A stretch of DNA of 64,000 bases from UMGS1002 sp045586785 (GTDB lineage Bacteria; Bacillota; Clostridia; Oscillospirales; CAG-272). The position numbers and the translations under genes were made by a program. The notes under the pieces are model-generated. The model saw nothing but the letters and a program-made list of their open reading frames with translations. It was not told the origin of the DNA and searched no databases. The stretch spans positions 62,001 to 126,000 of the forward strand of contig JAZNBA010000072.1 of the NCBI GenBank assembly GCA_045586785.1, written 5' to 3'. Shown one piece after another: positions 44,201 to 50,656 of this stretch; positions within the stretch are counted from its first letter, which is position 1, and each line of letters opens with the position of its first letter.

Positions 44201-45755
44201 TGGAGCAATTTATACTGCTGTTGGAGATTACGAATCGATTGATATTATCGACTATATATCAGGTGTGCTACCACGTTATATGGTTCCGTCAAAGTTTGTC
44301 AAGGTGGACAGTATTCCGCTCAATGTCAACGGTAAAGCAGATAGAAAGAAAGCACGTGAAATTGCTAATCAAATCGAAGACGATGCTGTAGAGGTTGCGA
44401 CTTCGGGATATACCGAAGATGTGCTTCTTGCTATTTTCAGAAGAATCACACGCAATAATCGTATCGGAGTTAATGATTCTTTCTTCGAGGCAGGTGGATC
44501 TTCGCTTGGAATCTTCCAAGTTCTGTCCGAGATCGAATCTGTATTTGGCATTAAACTGCAGTATGCCGATGTGTATAAAAACATGACAGTAGCAGGAATT
44601 GCTTCGATGATTGAGGTAGCAACCAGTGCTACATTGCCCAATGTATCCTCTGTCGGAAATGTTACCAAACAAGATATAGAAGAAGTTCTTGATGTATCTA
44701 AACTACATATCAATAACTCCAGGAATTCCCTCGCAAAAGGTGTTTTGCTTACGGGTGCAAATGGTTTCCTTGGGAATCACTTGCTATATGAGTTGTTAGT
44801 AGAAACAGATTTTGATATATATTGCTTGGTTCGAAAAAAGCGTCGCTTAATAGATGCGATTCAATATTATTGGGGAAACGGCTTTTATCACAGATATCAA
44901 GCAAGAATTCATTGTATTGAGGGCAATATAGGCATTCCTGGTTTAGGTGTTTCAGCAGAAATGAAAAAGAATATAAGCGTGATTTACCATGCTGCCGCAA
45001 GCACAAAACACTACGGGGAATTTGCCGATAGTTTCCTATCCAACACATTGGGTACACGATATGTTGTTGATTTGTGTGCAGAAATAGGTGCTGAATTACA
45101 TCATATTTCTACTACGGCTGTGTCGGGATTGAATGTTGTAACTGTAGACTACAATGAACAATCAAAACCTCATTTTACAGAAAATGATCTTGAGATCGGT
45201 CAACACTACGAGGATAATATTTATATTCACAGCAAATTGTTAGCAGAAAAGATCGTATTGTCTGCTATCGAAAAAGGGATGGATGCTTATATTTATCGTG
45301 TTGGAAACTTGACCGAACGATTCAGCGACGGAGTTTATCAGATGAACAATGAAAATAATGCATTTATGATTAGAGAAAGAGCTATCCGTAAGCTCGATGC
45401 AATCTCTCCTGCATTCCACTCGTTCATCTTTGAAAAAACACCTATTGACCTTTGCGCAAAAGCAATCTTGGCACTCACAAAACGTAAACATCAAGATCAT
45501 GTATTCCATGTATTCAGTCCGAATGCTTTGAACGGATACGACTACTACAGAGGCATTTTCCCCGACCTTAAAGAAGTAACTGATGAGGAATGGTTTGCTT
45601 TGCTCGATAAGGAGGCAGAAAAGGATACTTCGTGCGCGGTTATGAGGGCATACGTTAAAAATCTGTTAGCCGTTTCAGTTCCAATAGAAACAAAATGTGA
45701 TGTTACATTGAAAGCACTTGAAAAATGTGGCTTCCAATGGCAAGAAAAGGAGTAA
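38238..45755 (+). CDS. Nonribosomal peptide synthetase: C-FkbH-PCP-C-A-PCP-reductase
   Basis: One 2505-residue polypeptide. C1 at about 1-400 (AHHIVCDAANM near 130). An FkbH-like HAD glyceryltransferase block at 425-985 has a FAPYNQIQQMLLDPNS prelude, HAD motif VLVVDCDNTLWQGVCGE near 622 and the TQRTNQFN C-terminal part. PCP1 has ELGGDSLKAV near 1051. C2 has DAHHMVIDGTS near 1235. The A domain at about 1555-2040 has ILYTSGSTGKPKGVMIKHG near 1704, LYGPTETTVYS and a final PLNVNGKADRKK. PCP2 has EAGGSSLGIF near 2085. The terminal thioester reductase has VLLTGANGFLGNHLL near 2170. FkbH domains load phosphoglycerate-derived units on carriers. The reductase releases an aldehyde or alcohol. A hand-read A-domain code D-M-I-T-M-G-L-V-Y is nearest in my memory to Gly codes, with low certainty. 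Confidence 0.95.
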   Translation: MKTYALSNAQLNILDTELFYRGSAINIVGGVCLLNEPIEEEQLSSALNKLIANNDWLRTRIRGNRSSLYRYVSEYTDASFATLDFTNVSEAEMWSALEEANKAPFDIWDSQLYDVKLVRTPNNKIGYWFRAHHIVCDAANMYRIVAEVSSLIFGNDNPLPSNARVRDITARMKEKALTYWRDNEITGLESHRPTGTVVADRMTFKLSGDIMKKLSAFAESKQIACSTIVEGAYYLALSALFDKDRFSVGLMYLDDNSACVDGLAGPRASVVPTISKLDPSLTFAEYCEEILDQHMTAYRYSCLPYRDILSAVKHDSENKNSSFYDFVYSCHALDTSILGDCEIKWLFNGCSEVPLKLSVMPEKDTLNLMIDCRKGVYIGGFTEKLYQCILSALNHIFDAPDAHLGTLVNAIHADIHQTGHISKERVCIAASFTADPIDEYLYYWAHRDNVILNLSFAPYNQIQQMLLDPNSIFRNNKNGTNIILMRFEDAIRHTDDSAEARIAVMQHMQKEFTTALCSYPTDAPRCLVVCLPFDGNIAGVSAEIVANMNEQIKAVCSKIPNIHYVDTDDLCERYVVHDTLDTVADDEGHIPYTTTFFAALGTHVWRQLCAAKRVKKHKVLVVDCDNTLWQGVCGEIGATNVTVDGGYAWFQKFLLAKREEGYLLAIASKNNPEDVKRVFAENKQMLLKESDISAWRVSWNPKAEEIRSIAEELNLGLNSFVFFDDNPVECDAMIEENPEVLTVRMPLDSTQIAPLVGNIWALDSVYTTDEDRNRADMYRAEKEREQARTEEKSLHAYLKKLNIQMYMYPTTPDEIDRVAQLTQRTNQFNMNGVRYLKEDVTEWLQSDHYGCYSVYVKDAYGDYGLVGALVLSYTDGKCNLQTFVLSCRVLGREIEIAILNEIANIARSRGAFAFSASVKRTQKNEPFMRFWQAYVEDNENIVCANFNTPSHITVIQEKYIKPTSQKANTTAAVKSVAHTGTCALTTVPSDIQTNDAELKEFIPLCASEAIAQALGKFIPGQAQGEIVDKVKSVWESVLGLTIDRDDASYFELGGDSLKAVHLISILDKEFGARISVSDIYRYATISDMAKYIATLIPEEAAEFEHISTTEPYPLSSAQQRMFVLQSMNRDSVQYNESQAMEMIGQVNIERIQNAVYEIINRHDILRTAFTLEQGVPVQTVLPCVDIKVETISCTEDSWQKEAIAFRKPFDLSNPPLMRFAVLHTTDTNRNFMLFDAHHMVIDGTSFAVFAEEFVRLYNGEVLPENKYQYIDYVNWENKRKDTPEYESDMAYWVSQFDPMPAPLAWIDDSKRANSIGRGNTLFYATDSELKQSLENYASKNQVTLFSVLLSAYAMTISSLANADEFVVGVPASNRLHHHTLSMMGNFVNSMPIRIATTAESKISALVKSVFDTTTEALNHQSCPYENIVKALQCDRQNNRNPLFDVMFSLQNFVSPIIETKDMKLVQMPMQVGTAKNDIRLFAALHDDHISFEMEYDIDLFDTYFMESFREKYLSVLELMVTDEAMTAGDIATELQHKQKEADRLFLEKYNDTARPGYYDHLVHDMIREQVEKIPDAIALICGGEKLTYRELDDRSSALANILRQKGVRARDKVGIVLPRSPELIVGLLAIMKAGAVYVPADPIYPTERIDYMFGNSEIVCMISQNDMELPSEYIRYDIHELEKEETVEQTIEDETLTPDDLIYILYTSGSTGKPKGVMIKHGAVSNFINSLRELIPYEEQSAILATTTVCFDMSIIELWRTLSFGGTMIFATDNERHDIDAHREMIKKHGISELNITPSQMSVFLLDTNPSIWKSIQTIMIGAEPVPPSLVEKIKHIIPQARIFDLYGPTETTVYSSIMELTNETEVTIGHPIANTKLFVVDSEKKILPIGMTGELCIGGLGLSAGYMNRPDLTERQFVTLAENNEFVYRTGDLATLRADGKMLCHGRIDNQIKIRGYRVELEEIEQSIMKSGLCRECTVFLLDNDHLGAIYTAVGDYESIDIIDYISGVLPRYMVPSKFVKVDSIPLNVNGKADRKKAREIANQIEDDAVEVATSGYTEDVLLAIFRRITRNNRIGVNDSFFEAGGSSLGIFQVLSEIESVFGIKLQYADVYKNMTVAGIASMIEVATSATLPNVSSVGNVTKQDIEEVLDVSKLHINNSRNSLAKGVLLTGANGFLGNHLLYELLVETDFDIYCLVRKKRRLIDAIQYYWGNGFYHRYQARIHCIEGNIGIPGLGVSAEMKKNISVIYHAAASTKHYGEFADSFLSNTLGTRYVVDLCAEIGAELHHISTTAVSGLNVVTVDYNEQSKPHFTENDLEIGQHYEDNIYIHSKLLAEKIVLSAIEKGMDAYIYRVGNLTERFSDGVYQMNNENNAFMIRERAIRKLDAISPAFHSFIFEKTPIDLCAKAILALTKRKHQDHVFHVFSPNALNGYDYYRGIFPDLKEVTDEEWFALLDKEAEKDTSCAVMRAYVKNLLAVSVPIETKCDVTLKALEKCGFQWQEKE

Positions 45756-45759
45756 TGCT

Positions 45760-46527
45760 ATGAAAACAGCAATTATTACTGGCGCATCTTCCGGCGTTGG
45801 CACGGAATTTTTGAAAGTGCTTGTTCATGATAACAGCATCGAAGAATTTTGGATCATCGCAAGAAACGAAAAACGCCTTGAAGAATTAAAAGCACAATAT
45901 TCCAATAAAAGTATCGTTTGCATACCTCTTGATTTGACAAACGAAGAATCAATGCAGGTATATGAAAATCACCTCCGTGCAAAAAAGCCGGAGGTGGTGA
46001 CCCTTGTTAATAATGCGGGATTTGGTATTTTAGGAGAGGTATATGGTTCGGATTATGTAGAGCAAGCGAAAATGGTAGATTTGAATTGTCGCGCTCTCAC
46101 AACCATTACAACAATAACCTTGCCGTACATGACTGAAAATTCGGGAATCATCAATATGGCTTCTATTGCTGCATACTGCCCAAATCCGAATTTTACGGTT
46201 TATTGTTCTGCCAAAGCATACGTATTGAGCTATTCTCGTTCATTGCGTTATGAACTGAGAATGAAAAAACGCAAGATCAATTCTCTTGCCGTTTGTCCCG
46301 GACCTATGAACACAAACTTTTGCGCTACTGCAGGAATCACAACACAGTTTGATGCCTTGCCGTTCACTGATCCTGCCAAAGTTGCTAAAACCGCTGTCAA
46401 GAAACTTCGTGAAGGAAAAGCCGTCTATACGCCCGGTGTATTCTTTAAATTTTATCGTTGTATTGCTAAATTACTTCCACACTCGCTTGTGATGGGATTT
46501 AGCCAAACGATTAAAGATGGAAAATAA
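45760..46527 (+). CDS. Short-chain dehydrogenase/reductase
   Basis: A 255-residue SDR with the nucleotide motif TGASSGVGTEF, NNAGFGILGEV, catalytic Ser in NMASIAAYCP and YxxxK in YCSAKAYVLSYS, followed by CPGPMNTNF. Probably NADPH-dependent. Downstream of an NRPS with a reductase release domain it could reduce the released aldehyde or modify a ketone of the product. The start ATG 45760 has AAAGGAG and follows the NRPS stop by four bases. Its end overlaps the alanine racemase start. Confidence 0.92.
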   Translation: MKTAIITGASSGVGTEFLKVLVHDNSIEEFWIIARNEKRLEELKAQYSNKSIVCIPLDLTNEESMQVYENHLRAKKPEVVTLVNNAGFGILGEVYGSDYVEQAKMVDLNCRALTTITTITLPYMTENSGIINMASIAAYCPNPNFTVYCSAKAYVLSYSRSLRYELRMKKRKINSLAVCPGPMNTNFCATAGITTQFDALPFTDPAKVAKTAVKKLREGKAVYTPGVFFKFYRCIAKLLPHSLVMGFSQTIKDGK

Positions 46528-47677
46528 TGAATATATAGATACGAACAGAGCATGGGCTGAAATCGACATAACTAAAGCAAAGGAAAATTATTTTTCCATA
46601 AAGAAATGTCTTAAGCCCCAAACCCAAATATGCTGTGTAGTGAAAGCCAACGCCTACGGTCACGGCTCTGTTCGTATGGCTCAGTTATATGAGTCACTTG
46701 GTGCAAATTACTTGGCTGTTGCTACGATTGAAGAAGCTCTGCAACTTCGTCAAGCCCCAATAAAGCTACCGATACTAATATTGGGATATACCGCACCGCA
46801 ATATGCAGATGTTCTATCCGATAACGATATTACACAGTGCGTATATTCATTAGACTACGGTCGAGCTTTGTCAAGTTGCGCTACAGAAAAAGGCAAACCC
46901 GTAAAAGTACATATTAAAATTGATACGGGAATGGGTCGCATTGGATTTCGATACGTTGGCGGCGATGAGCAAGAATTAACAGATGCGCAAACTGTATGCC
47001 GAATGCAAGGGTTGACTGTAGAAGGTATTTTTACTCACTTTTCGTCTGCTGATGATGAAATAGGTTCTGATGAAACAACAGAGCGACAGTATCAATACTT
47101 CTTAGAAGCAATTTCATATTTGGAAAAGCGAGGCATTCAATTTTCTATTCGCCACTGTTCCAATAGTGCTGCAATCCTTAAATATCCCCATACGCAGCTC
47201 GATATGGTACGTGCTGGTATTTCCTTGTATGGATTGGATGCTGATAATTTATTTTCATGTCAAACAAATCTGCATCAGATACTCCAACTAAAAACAATAG
47301 TTAGCCATATAAAGCTAATCCATAAAGGAGATACTATTGGATACGGTCGGTAATATGTTGCAGAAAAGGACACAATTATCGCAACTCTTCCAATTGGATA
47401 TGCGGATGGTCTGTGGAGAGCCAATTCGCGTCACGGAATGCTTGTGAATATTAACGGTGAGTACGCACCCATTATTGGACGAATTTGTATGGATCAATGT
47501 ATGATTGATGTCACAGCGTTGAAAGAAGTAAATGTCGGCGATATTGTTACGGTATATGGTGATAGTGAAATCAACTCAATAGATAAAATTGCAGCAATAA
47601 ACAAAACTATCAGCTATGAGATTGTTTGTAGTGTTAGCGAAAGAGTACCAAAATTTTATGTTAATAACGATTTGTGA
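46517..47677 (+). pseudogene. alr: Alanine racemase interrupted by an in-frame TAA stop
   Basis: The open frame from ATG 46517 gives 278 residues with the PLP-Lys motif CCVVKANAYGHGS (Lys43), KIDTGMGRIGFR, SNSAAIL and DMVRAGISLYG. It ends at TAA 47351-47353 after DTIGYGR. The same frame continues without another stop to 47677 with YVAEKDTIIATLPIGYADG, PIIGRICMDQCM and SYEIVCSVSERVP, the conserved C-terminal half. The stop lies just before the Tyr that aligns with the catalytic Tyr265 of Geobacillus Alr, so the truncated product should be inactive. The gene would have supplied D-Ala or a D-residue for the cluster product. Confidence 0.88.
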
Positions 47678-48281
47678 TTTATCCTCGTATTCAGATGAGC
47701 AATATCAAAATGACCTAACCACAATTCCAGTATGGCGAAGAGAAAAGGCATTGCAATACAAAAAGCTCGATGACCGCAAGCGTTCGGTCTTGGCTTTCGT
47801 GCTATTGCAGCGCGCTCTGCGTGATGAATATGGTATTACCGAGATTCCCGAATTTGTATATAACGAGTTCGGGAAACCCTCGTTGCTGAATCTGCCCATC
47901 CATTTCAGCTTGAGCCATTGTAAAGATGCCGTTGCTTGTGCCGTATCTGATCACAATATCGGTATCGACGTGGAAAGCATCGTGCCGTATAATCCCGATG
48001 TCGCTCGGAGAGTTTGCACGGCAGCAGAGCTTGAAATGCTTGAACAGAGTGATGACAAGGACGTGGAGTTCATCAAGCTTTGGACGGTTAAAGAAGCAAT
48101 CTCAAAGTATGAGGGAATGGGATTGTCGTTGCCGTTTGCAGAGATTGATACGATGAATTACTTACTCTGCTCAAACGTAAGTGTTAATAGCAGATATGTA
48201 CTAAGTATTTGCTATGGAAAACGAACCGACACCCTTGCCCTTCCGCGCATCAAAATGCTATCCGCAACTGATTTAATATGA
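47658..48281 (+). CDS. 4'-phosphopantetheinyl transferase (Sfp-type)
   Basis: A 207-residue Sfp-family enzyme that converts apo carrier proteins to the holo form with coenzyme A. Motifs seen: KPSLLNLPIHFSLSHCKDAVACAVS, NIGIDVESI (metal Asp/Glu) and FIKLWTVKEAISKYEGMGL (Glu and Lys of the W-x-x-KEA motif). Its targets would be the ACP at 36595 and the two NRPS carriers. The ATG at 47658 overlaps the end of the broken racemase frame by 20 bases. The ribosome site is weak, so expression may have depended on translation of the racemase. Confidence 0.93.
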   Translation: MLITICDLSSYSDEQYQNDLTTIPVWRREKALQYKKLDDRKRSVLAFVLLQRALRDEYGITEIPEFVYNEFGKPSLLNLPIHFSLSHCKDAVACAVSDHNIGIDVESIVPYNPDVARRVCTAAELEMLEQSDDKDVEFIKLWTVKEAISKYEGMGLSLPFAEIDTMNYLLCSNVSVNSRYVLSICYGKRTDTLALPRIKMLSATDLI

Positions 48282-48285
48282 ATTT

Positions 48286-48318
48286 GAAAAGTTCGTGTAA
48301 CAACGAACTTTTCTTTTT
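48286..48318 (+). terminator. Terminator closing the NRPS cluster
   Basis: A perfect 11-bp GAAAAGTTCGT/ACGAACTTTTC stem with a 6-base loop and TTTTT, five bases after the transferase stop. Confidence 0.92.
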
Positions 48319-48352
48319 CGCAAATTAGTGAAACAAATATTTTCATTATATA

Positions 48353-48409
48353 TTGACAAATGCTTTCTTTTATGATATAATTCCAATACATACTGAAACA
48401 TTATGTTTC
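48353..48409 (+). promoter_or_regulatory. Promoter and palindromic operator of the LexA-like gene
   Basis: TTGACA (48353-48358), 17-base spacer, TATAAT (48376-48381). A perfect palindrome GAAACAT-T-ATGTTTC (48395-48409) covers the start region just before the ribosome site and is a natural autoregulatory operator for the encoded repressor. Confidence 0.8.
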
Positions 48410-48420
48410 TTGGAGGGTTT

Positions 48421-49035
48421 ATGAGAAGAAAAGACGAATCAAAAAAGAGTGTGATACTTGATTTCATCGACGAGTATTACAACGAATATAACGAGATCCC
48501 TGCCGTAAGAACAATCGCAGAGGGCACGGGAATTGCTTTAGCAACCGTGCATCGTTATCTGCTGTCGCTCAAAGAAAGCGGCGAACTTGAATACAACGGT
48601 CGCAAGTCGATCTCCACCAAGCGCATTGATTTGGAATCGCGTCACGCTTCTGCTCCCGTTCTCGGTTACGTCCGCTGCGGCGAAGGCGAAGAAGAAACAG
48701 AGGAAGTCATCGAGTATATCCGTCTCCCCGAAAGCTTAGTTGGCACGGGAGAATTCTTTGTACTGATAGCAAAGGGTGATTCTATGGTGGATGCAGGCGT
48801 TAATGAGGGTGACTATGTCGTTATCCGAAAGCAGAATACCGCTAATGAAGGAGATTATGTTGTTGCACTATATGAGGGACTTAACAATCTGAAAGAGCTT
48901 GCACGTGGTGATAACGGCAGATACATTCTCCGATCTTGTAATGAGGATAAGGCGACCTATCCCGATATCTACCCAAACGATTTGAGAATACAAGGGGTAG
49001 CCGTTTGTGTAATGCATAAATTATTAAGGAGGTAA
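48421..49035 (+). CDS. LexA-like S24 self-cleaving repressor
   Basis: A 204-residue protein with an N-terminal LexA-type winged helix (PAVRTIAEGTGIALATVHRYLLSL) and an S24 peptidase domain. PVLGYVRCGEGEEE is the cleavage-site region (Cys-Gly instead of Ala-Gly), IAKGDSMVDAGVNEGD holds the catalytic Ser, and VVALYEGLNNLKEL holds the candidate catalytic Lys. On mobile elements such repressors are cleaved after DNA damage and release excision or transfer genes. It has TTGGAGG, its own promoter and a nearby palindrome. It heads the operon ending in the serine recombinase module. Confidence 0.9.
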   Translation: MRRKDESKKSVILDFIDEYYNEYNEIPAVRTIAEGTGIALATVHRYLLSLKESGELEYNGRKSISTKRIDLESRHASAPVLGYVRCGEGEEETEEVIEYIRLPESLVGTGEFFVLIAKGDSMVDAGVNEGDYVVIRKQNTANEGDYVVALYEGLNNLKELARGDNGRYILRSCNEDKATYPDIYPNDLRIQGVAVCVMHKLLRR

Positions 49036-49041
49036 AAACTA

Positions 49042-49914
49042 TTGGCTGAAGAAAGAACTATTCAACAAAATGCGGATGAATTGGTCACCGCACTTGTAAA
49101 TACAATCGGTAACGGATCTGTGCAGGAAGTAGTTGATAAGAATCGCGACGATGCGCTCGATATATCAAACATTGCGGTCAACCTTCCTCTCAAAGAAATG
49201 CCACCCGAAGTGGTAAAATATCTCAAAGACCTCGTACAAACCGTTAAAGGAACAAGTATGGATACACGCCACGATTTGAGCTTGGCATTCCCTCCCTCTC
49301 ATTTTTCGGGCGAAGATAATCCGCTGATGCTTTTCTACAAAGCGTTTTACGACACCGTTACTTATTATACTACACTTATTCAAAGTGTTCCCGAGGTTCG
49401 CGACGCGCTGATAAGGGCAATGGCAGATAAGGGGTATAACGAGGATAATATCGATGAGTTTCTAAAGCGGGAGTGGGACATCAACGCCTATTTGATGAAC
49501 TTGCCTCAGATTGCGGAGATTTTCAAAGAGTTACCAGACTATTCCGATTACAACCACGGAAAGCCTAATAATTATTCTCTACAAAATGCGAAACGTAAAA
49601 TTGAACATATGAGTGGCGGTCAACTTGTTGAGAAAGTATCAATTGAGCGTGGCGGTCCTAAGGATGCAAGCGGACAGTATACGCCCTATCCTTTGGACGA
49701 CGAAACCGACGTTACTACGGAAGTCATCGACAAAATATATCTTGAACAATGTCTTGCTCTGCTTTCACCCGAAGACCGTGAGCTCTTGGTACGTCACGCC
49801 AACGGCGAAACTTATACCGCGCTTGCCAAAGACTACGGATATGCCAATGCAAGCGGTGTCAGAAAACGTATTGAGAGAATTAAAAAACAGATAACTAATG
49901 CATTTGCTGAATAG
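49042..49914 (+). CDS. Unknown protein with sigma-region-4-like C-terminus
   Basis: The 290-residue acidic protein starts at TTG 49042, 10 bases after AAGGAGG. Most of it is unrecognised. The last 60 residues (LALLSPEDRELLVRHANGET, then YTALAKDYGYANASGVRKRI) resemble a sigma-70 region 4 / LuxR-type helix-turn-helix. It lies six bases behind the LexA-like gene. A role in transcription of the element is likely but unproven. Confidence 0.65.
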   Translation: MAEERTIQQNADELVTALVNTIGNGSVQEVVDKNRDDALDISNIAVNLPLKEMPPEVVKYLKDLVQTVKGTSMDTRHDLSLAFPPSHFSGEDNPLMLFYKAFYDTVTYYTTLIQSVPEVRDALIRAMADKGYNEDNIDEFLKREWDINAYLMNLPQIAEIFKELPDYSDYNHGKPNNYSLQNAKRKIEHMSGGQLVEKVSIERGGPKDASGQYTPYPLDDETDVTTEVIDKIYLEQCLALLSPEDRELLVRHANGETYTALAKDYGYANASGVRKRIERIKKQITNAFAE

Positions 49915-49923
49915 GAGATAGAC

Positions 49924-50595
49924 ATGACAATTAATAGTATTAGTAGTGATGTAAAATTCCCGGATATGGAATTTTATAATATGAGCACCCCCGGTGAGAT
50001 GGCATTATACCTTGCTCACTGTGATTTTTATCCATTCCAAAGCGTTTTGAGAAACAATCAACTTGCGTTAGATGCACTATCTCAAGGATATCGAGAAATG
50101 CTACAAAAGGCACAAGCCAGCGATGATTTTTACACAGAATCTTTTGCTATGACAAGTGGTACATTACACAATTCTCGTGTCAGTTTGCTAACTTATTATT
50201 CGTTAGTTTTGACTATGGTGTCCATCTTGGAAGAATCAGTAAATACATTGTGTAGAGTATACTACAATATGCTAACGCTGAAAAAACAGCTTAGTGATAT
50301 AAAGGGGCGAGGATTAGAGCGTGCAGCAGAATACTTAAAAAAAGAAGTAGGCATTGAAGGTTTTACCTCAGACCCCCAATGGGAATATATTACAACTATT
50401 CGTGATGCAAGAAATATGATTGTTCATAACGGCGGACGAGTAATCAAAGATTTTGATAAATTTGATAAATTCAAAATTGGATATAGAGAAGAAGACCACC
50501 AATTATATTTTGAATACAGCGATATTGAAAAAATGTATAATGCCATTCTTGAATATATTGATAGAGCTTTTAGACTTGTTCCTACAAAAAAATAA
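49924..50595 (+). CDS. HEPN-motif protein of unknown function
   Basis: A 223-residue mostly helical protein with the R-x4-H motif of HEPN domains in ITTIRDARNMIVHNGGRV near residues 160-178. A preceding helix-rich region (SLLTYYSLVLTMVSILEESVN) also fits the two-helix HEPN core. HEPN proteins are frequent RNase toxins or defence effectors. No partner antitoxin (MNT or other) is evident unless the neighbour at 49042 plays that part. AT-rich coding sequence, AGGAGAT site. Confidence 0.65.
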   Translation: MTINSISSDVKFPDMEFYNMSTPGEMALYLAHCDFYPFQSVLRNNQLALDALSQGYREMLQKAQASDDFYTESFAMTSGTLHNSRVSLLTYYSLVLTMVSILEESVNTLCRVYYNMLTLKKQLSDIKGRGLERAAEYLKKEVGIEGFTSDPQWEYITTIRDARNMIVHNGGRVIKDFDKFDKFKIGYREEDHQLYFEYSDIEKMYNAILEYIDRAFRLVPTKK

Positions 50596-50606
50596 TTTTC
50601 GCACAT

Positions 50607-50635
50607 TTGCGAGATTTTCATCACTGTGTTAAAAT
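50607..50635 (+). promoter_or_regulatory. Promoter of the serine recombinase gene
   Basis: TTGCGA (50607-50612), 17-base spacer, TAAAAT (50630-50635), preceded by the same TTTCGCACATTTGC element found before tnpV. Confidence 0.6.
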
Positions 50636-50656
50636 GAGAGCGAAAGGGGTGATTCT

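Noticed and set aside
47351..47353. Recoding of the racemase stop as selenocysteine or pyrrolysine
   Set aside because: The codon is TAA; selenocysteine uses TGA and pyrrolysine TAG. No slippery sequence is evident either.
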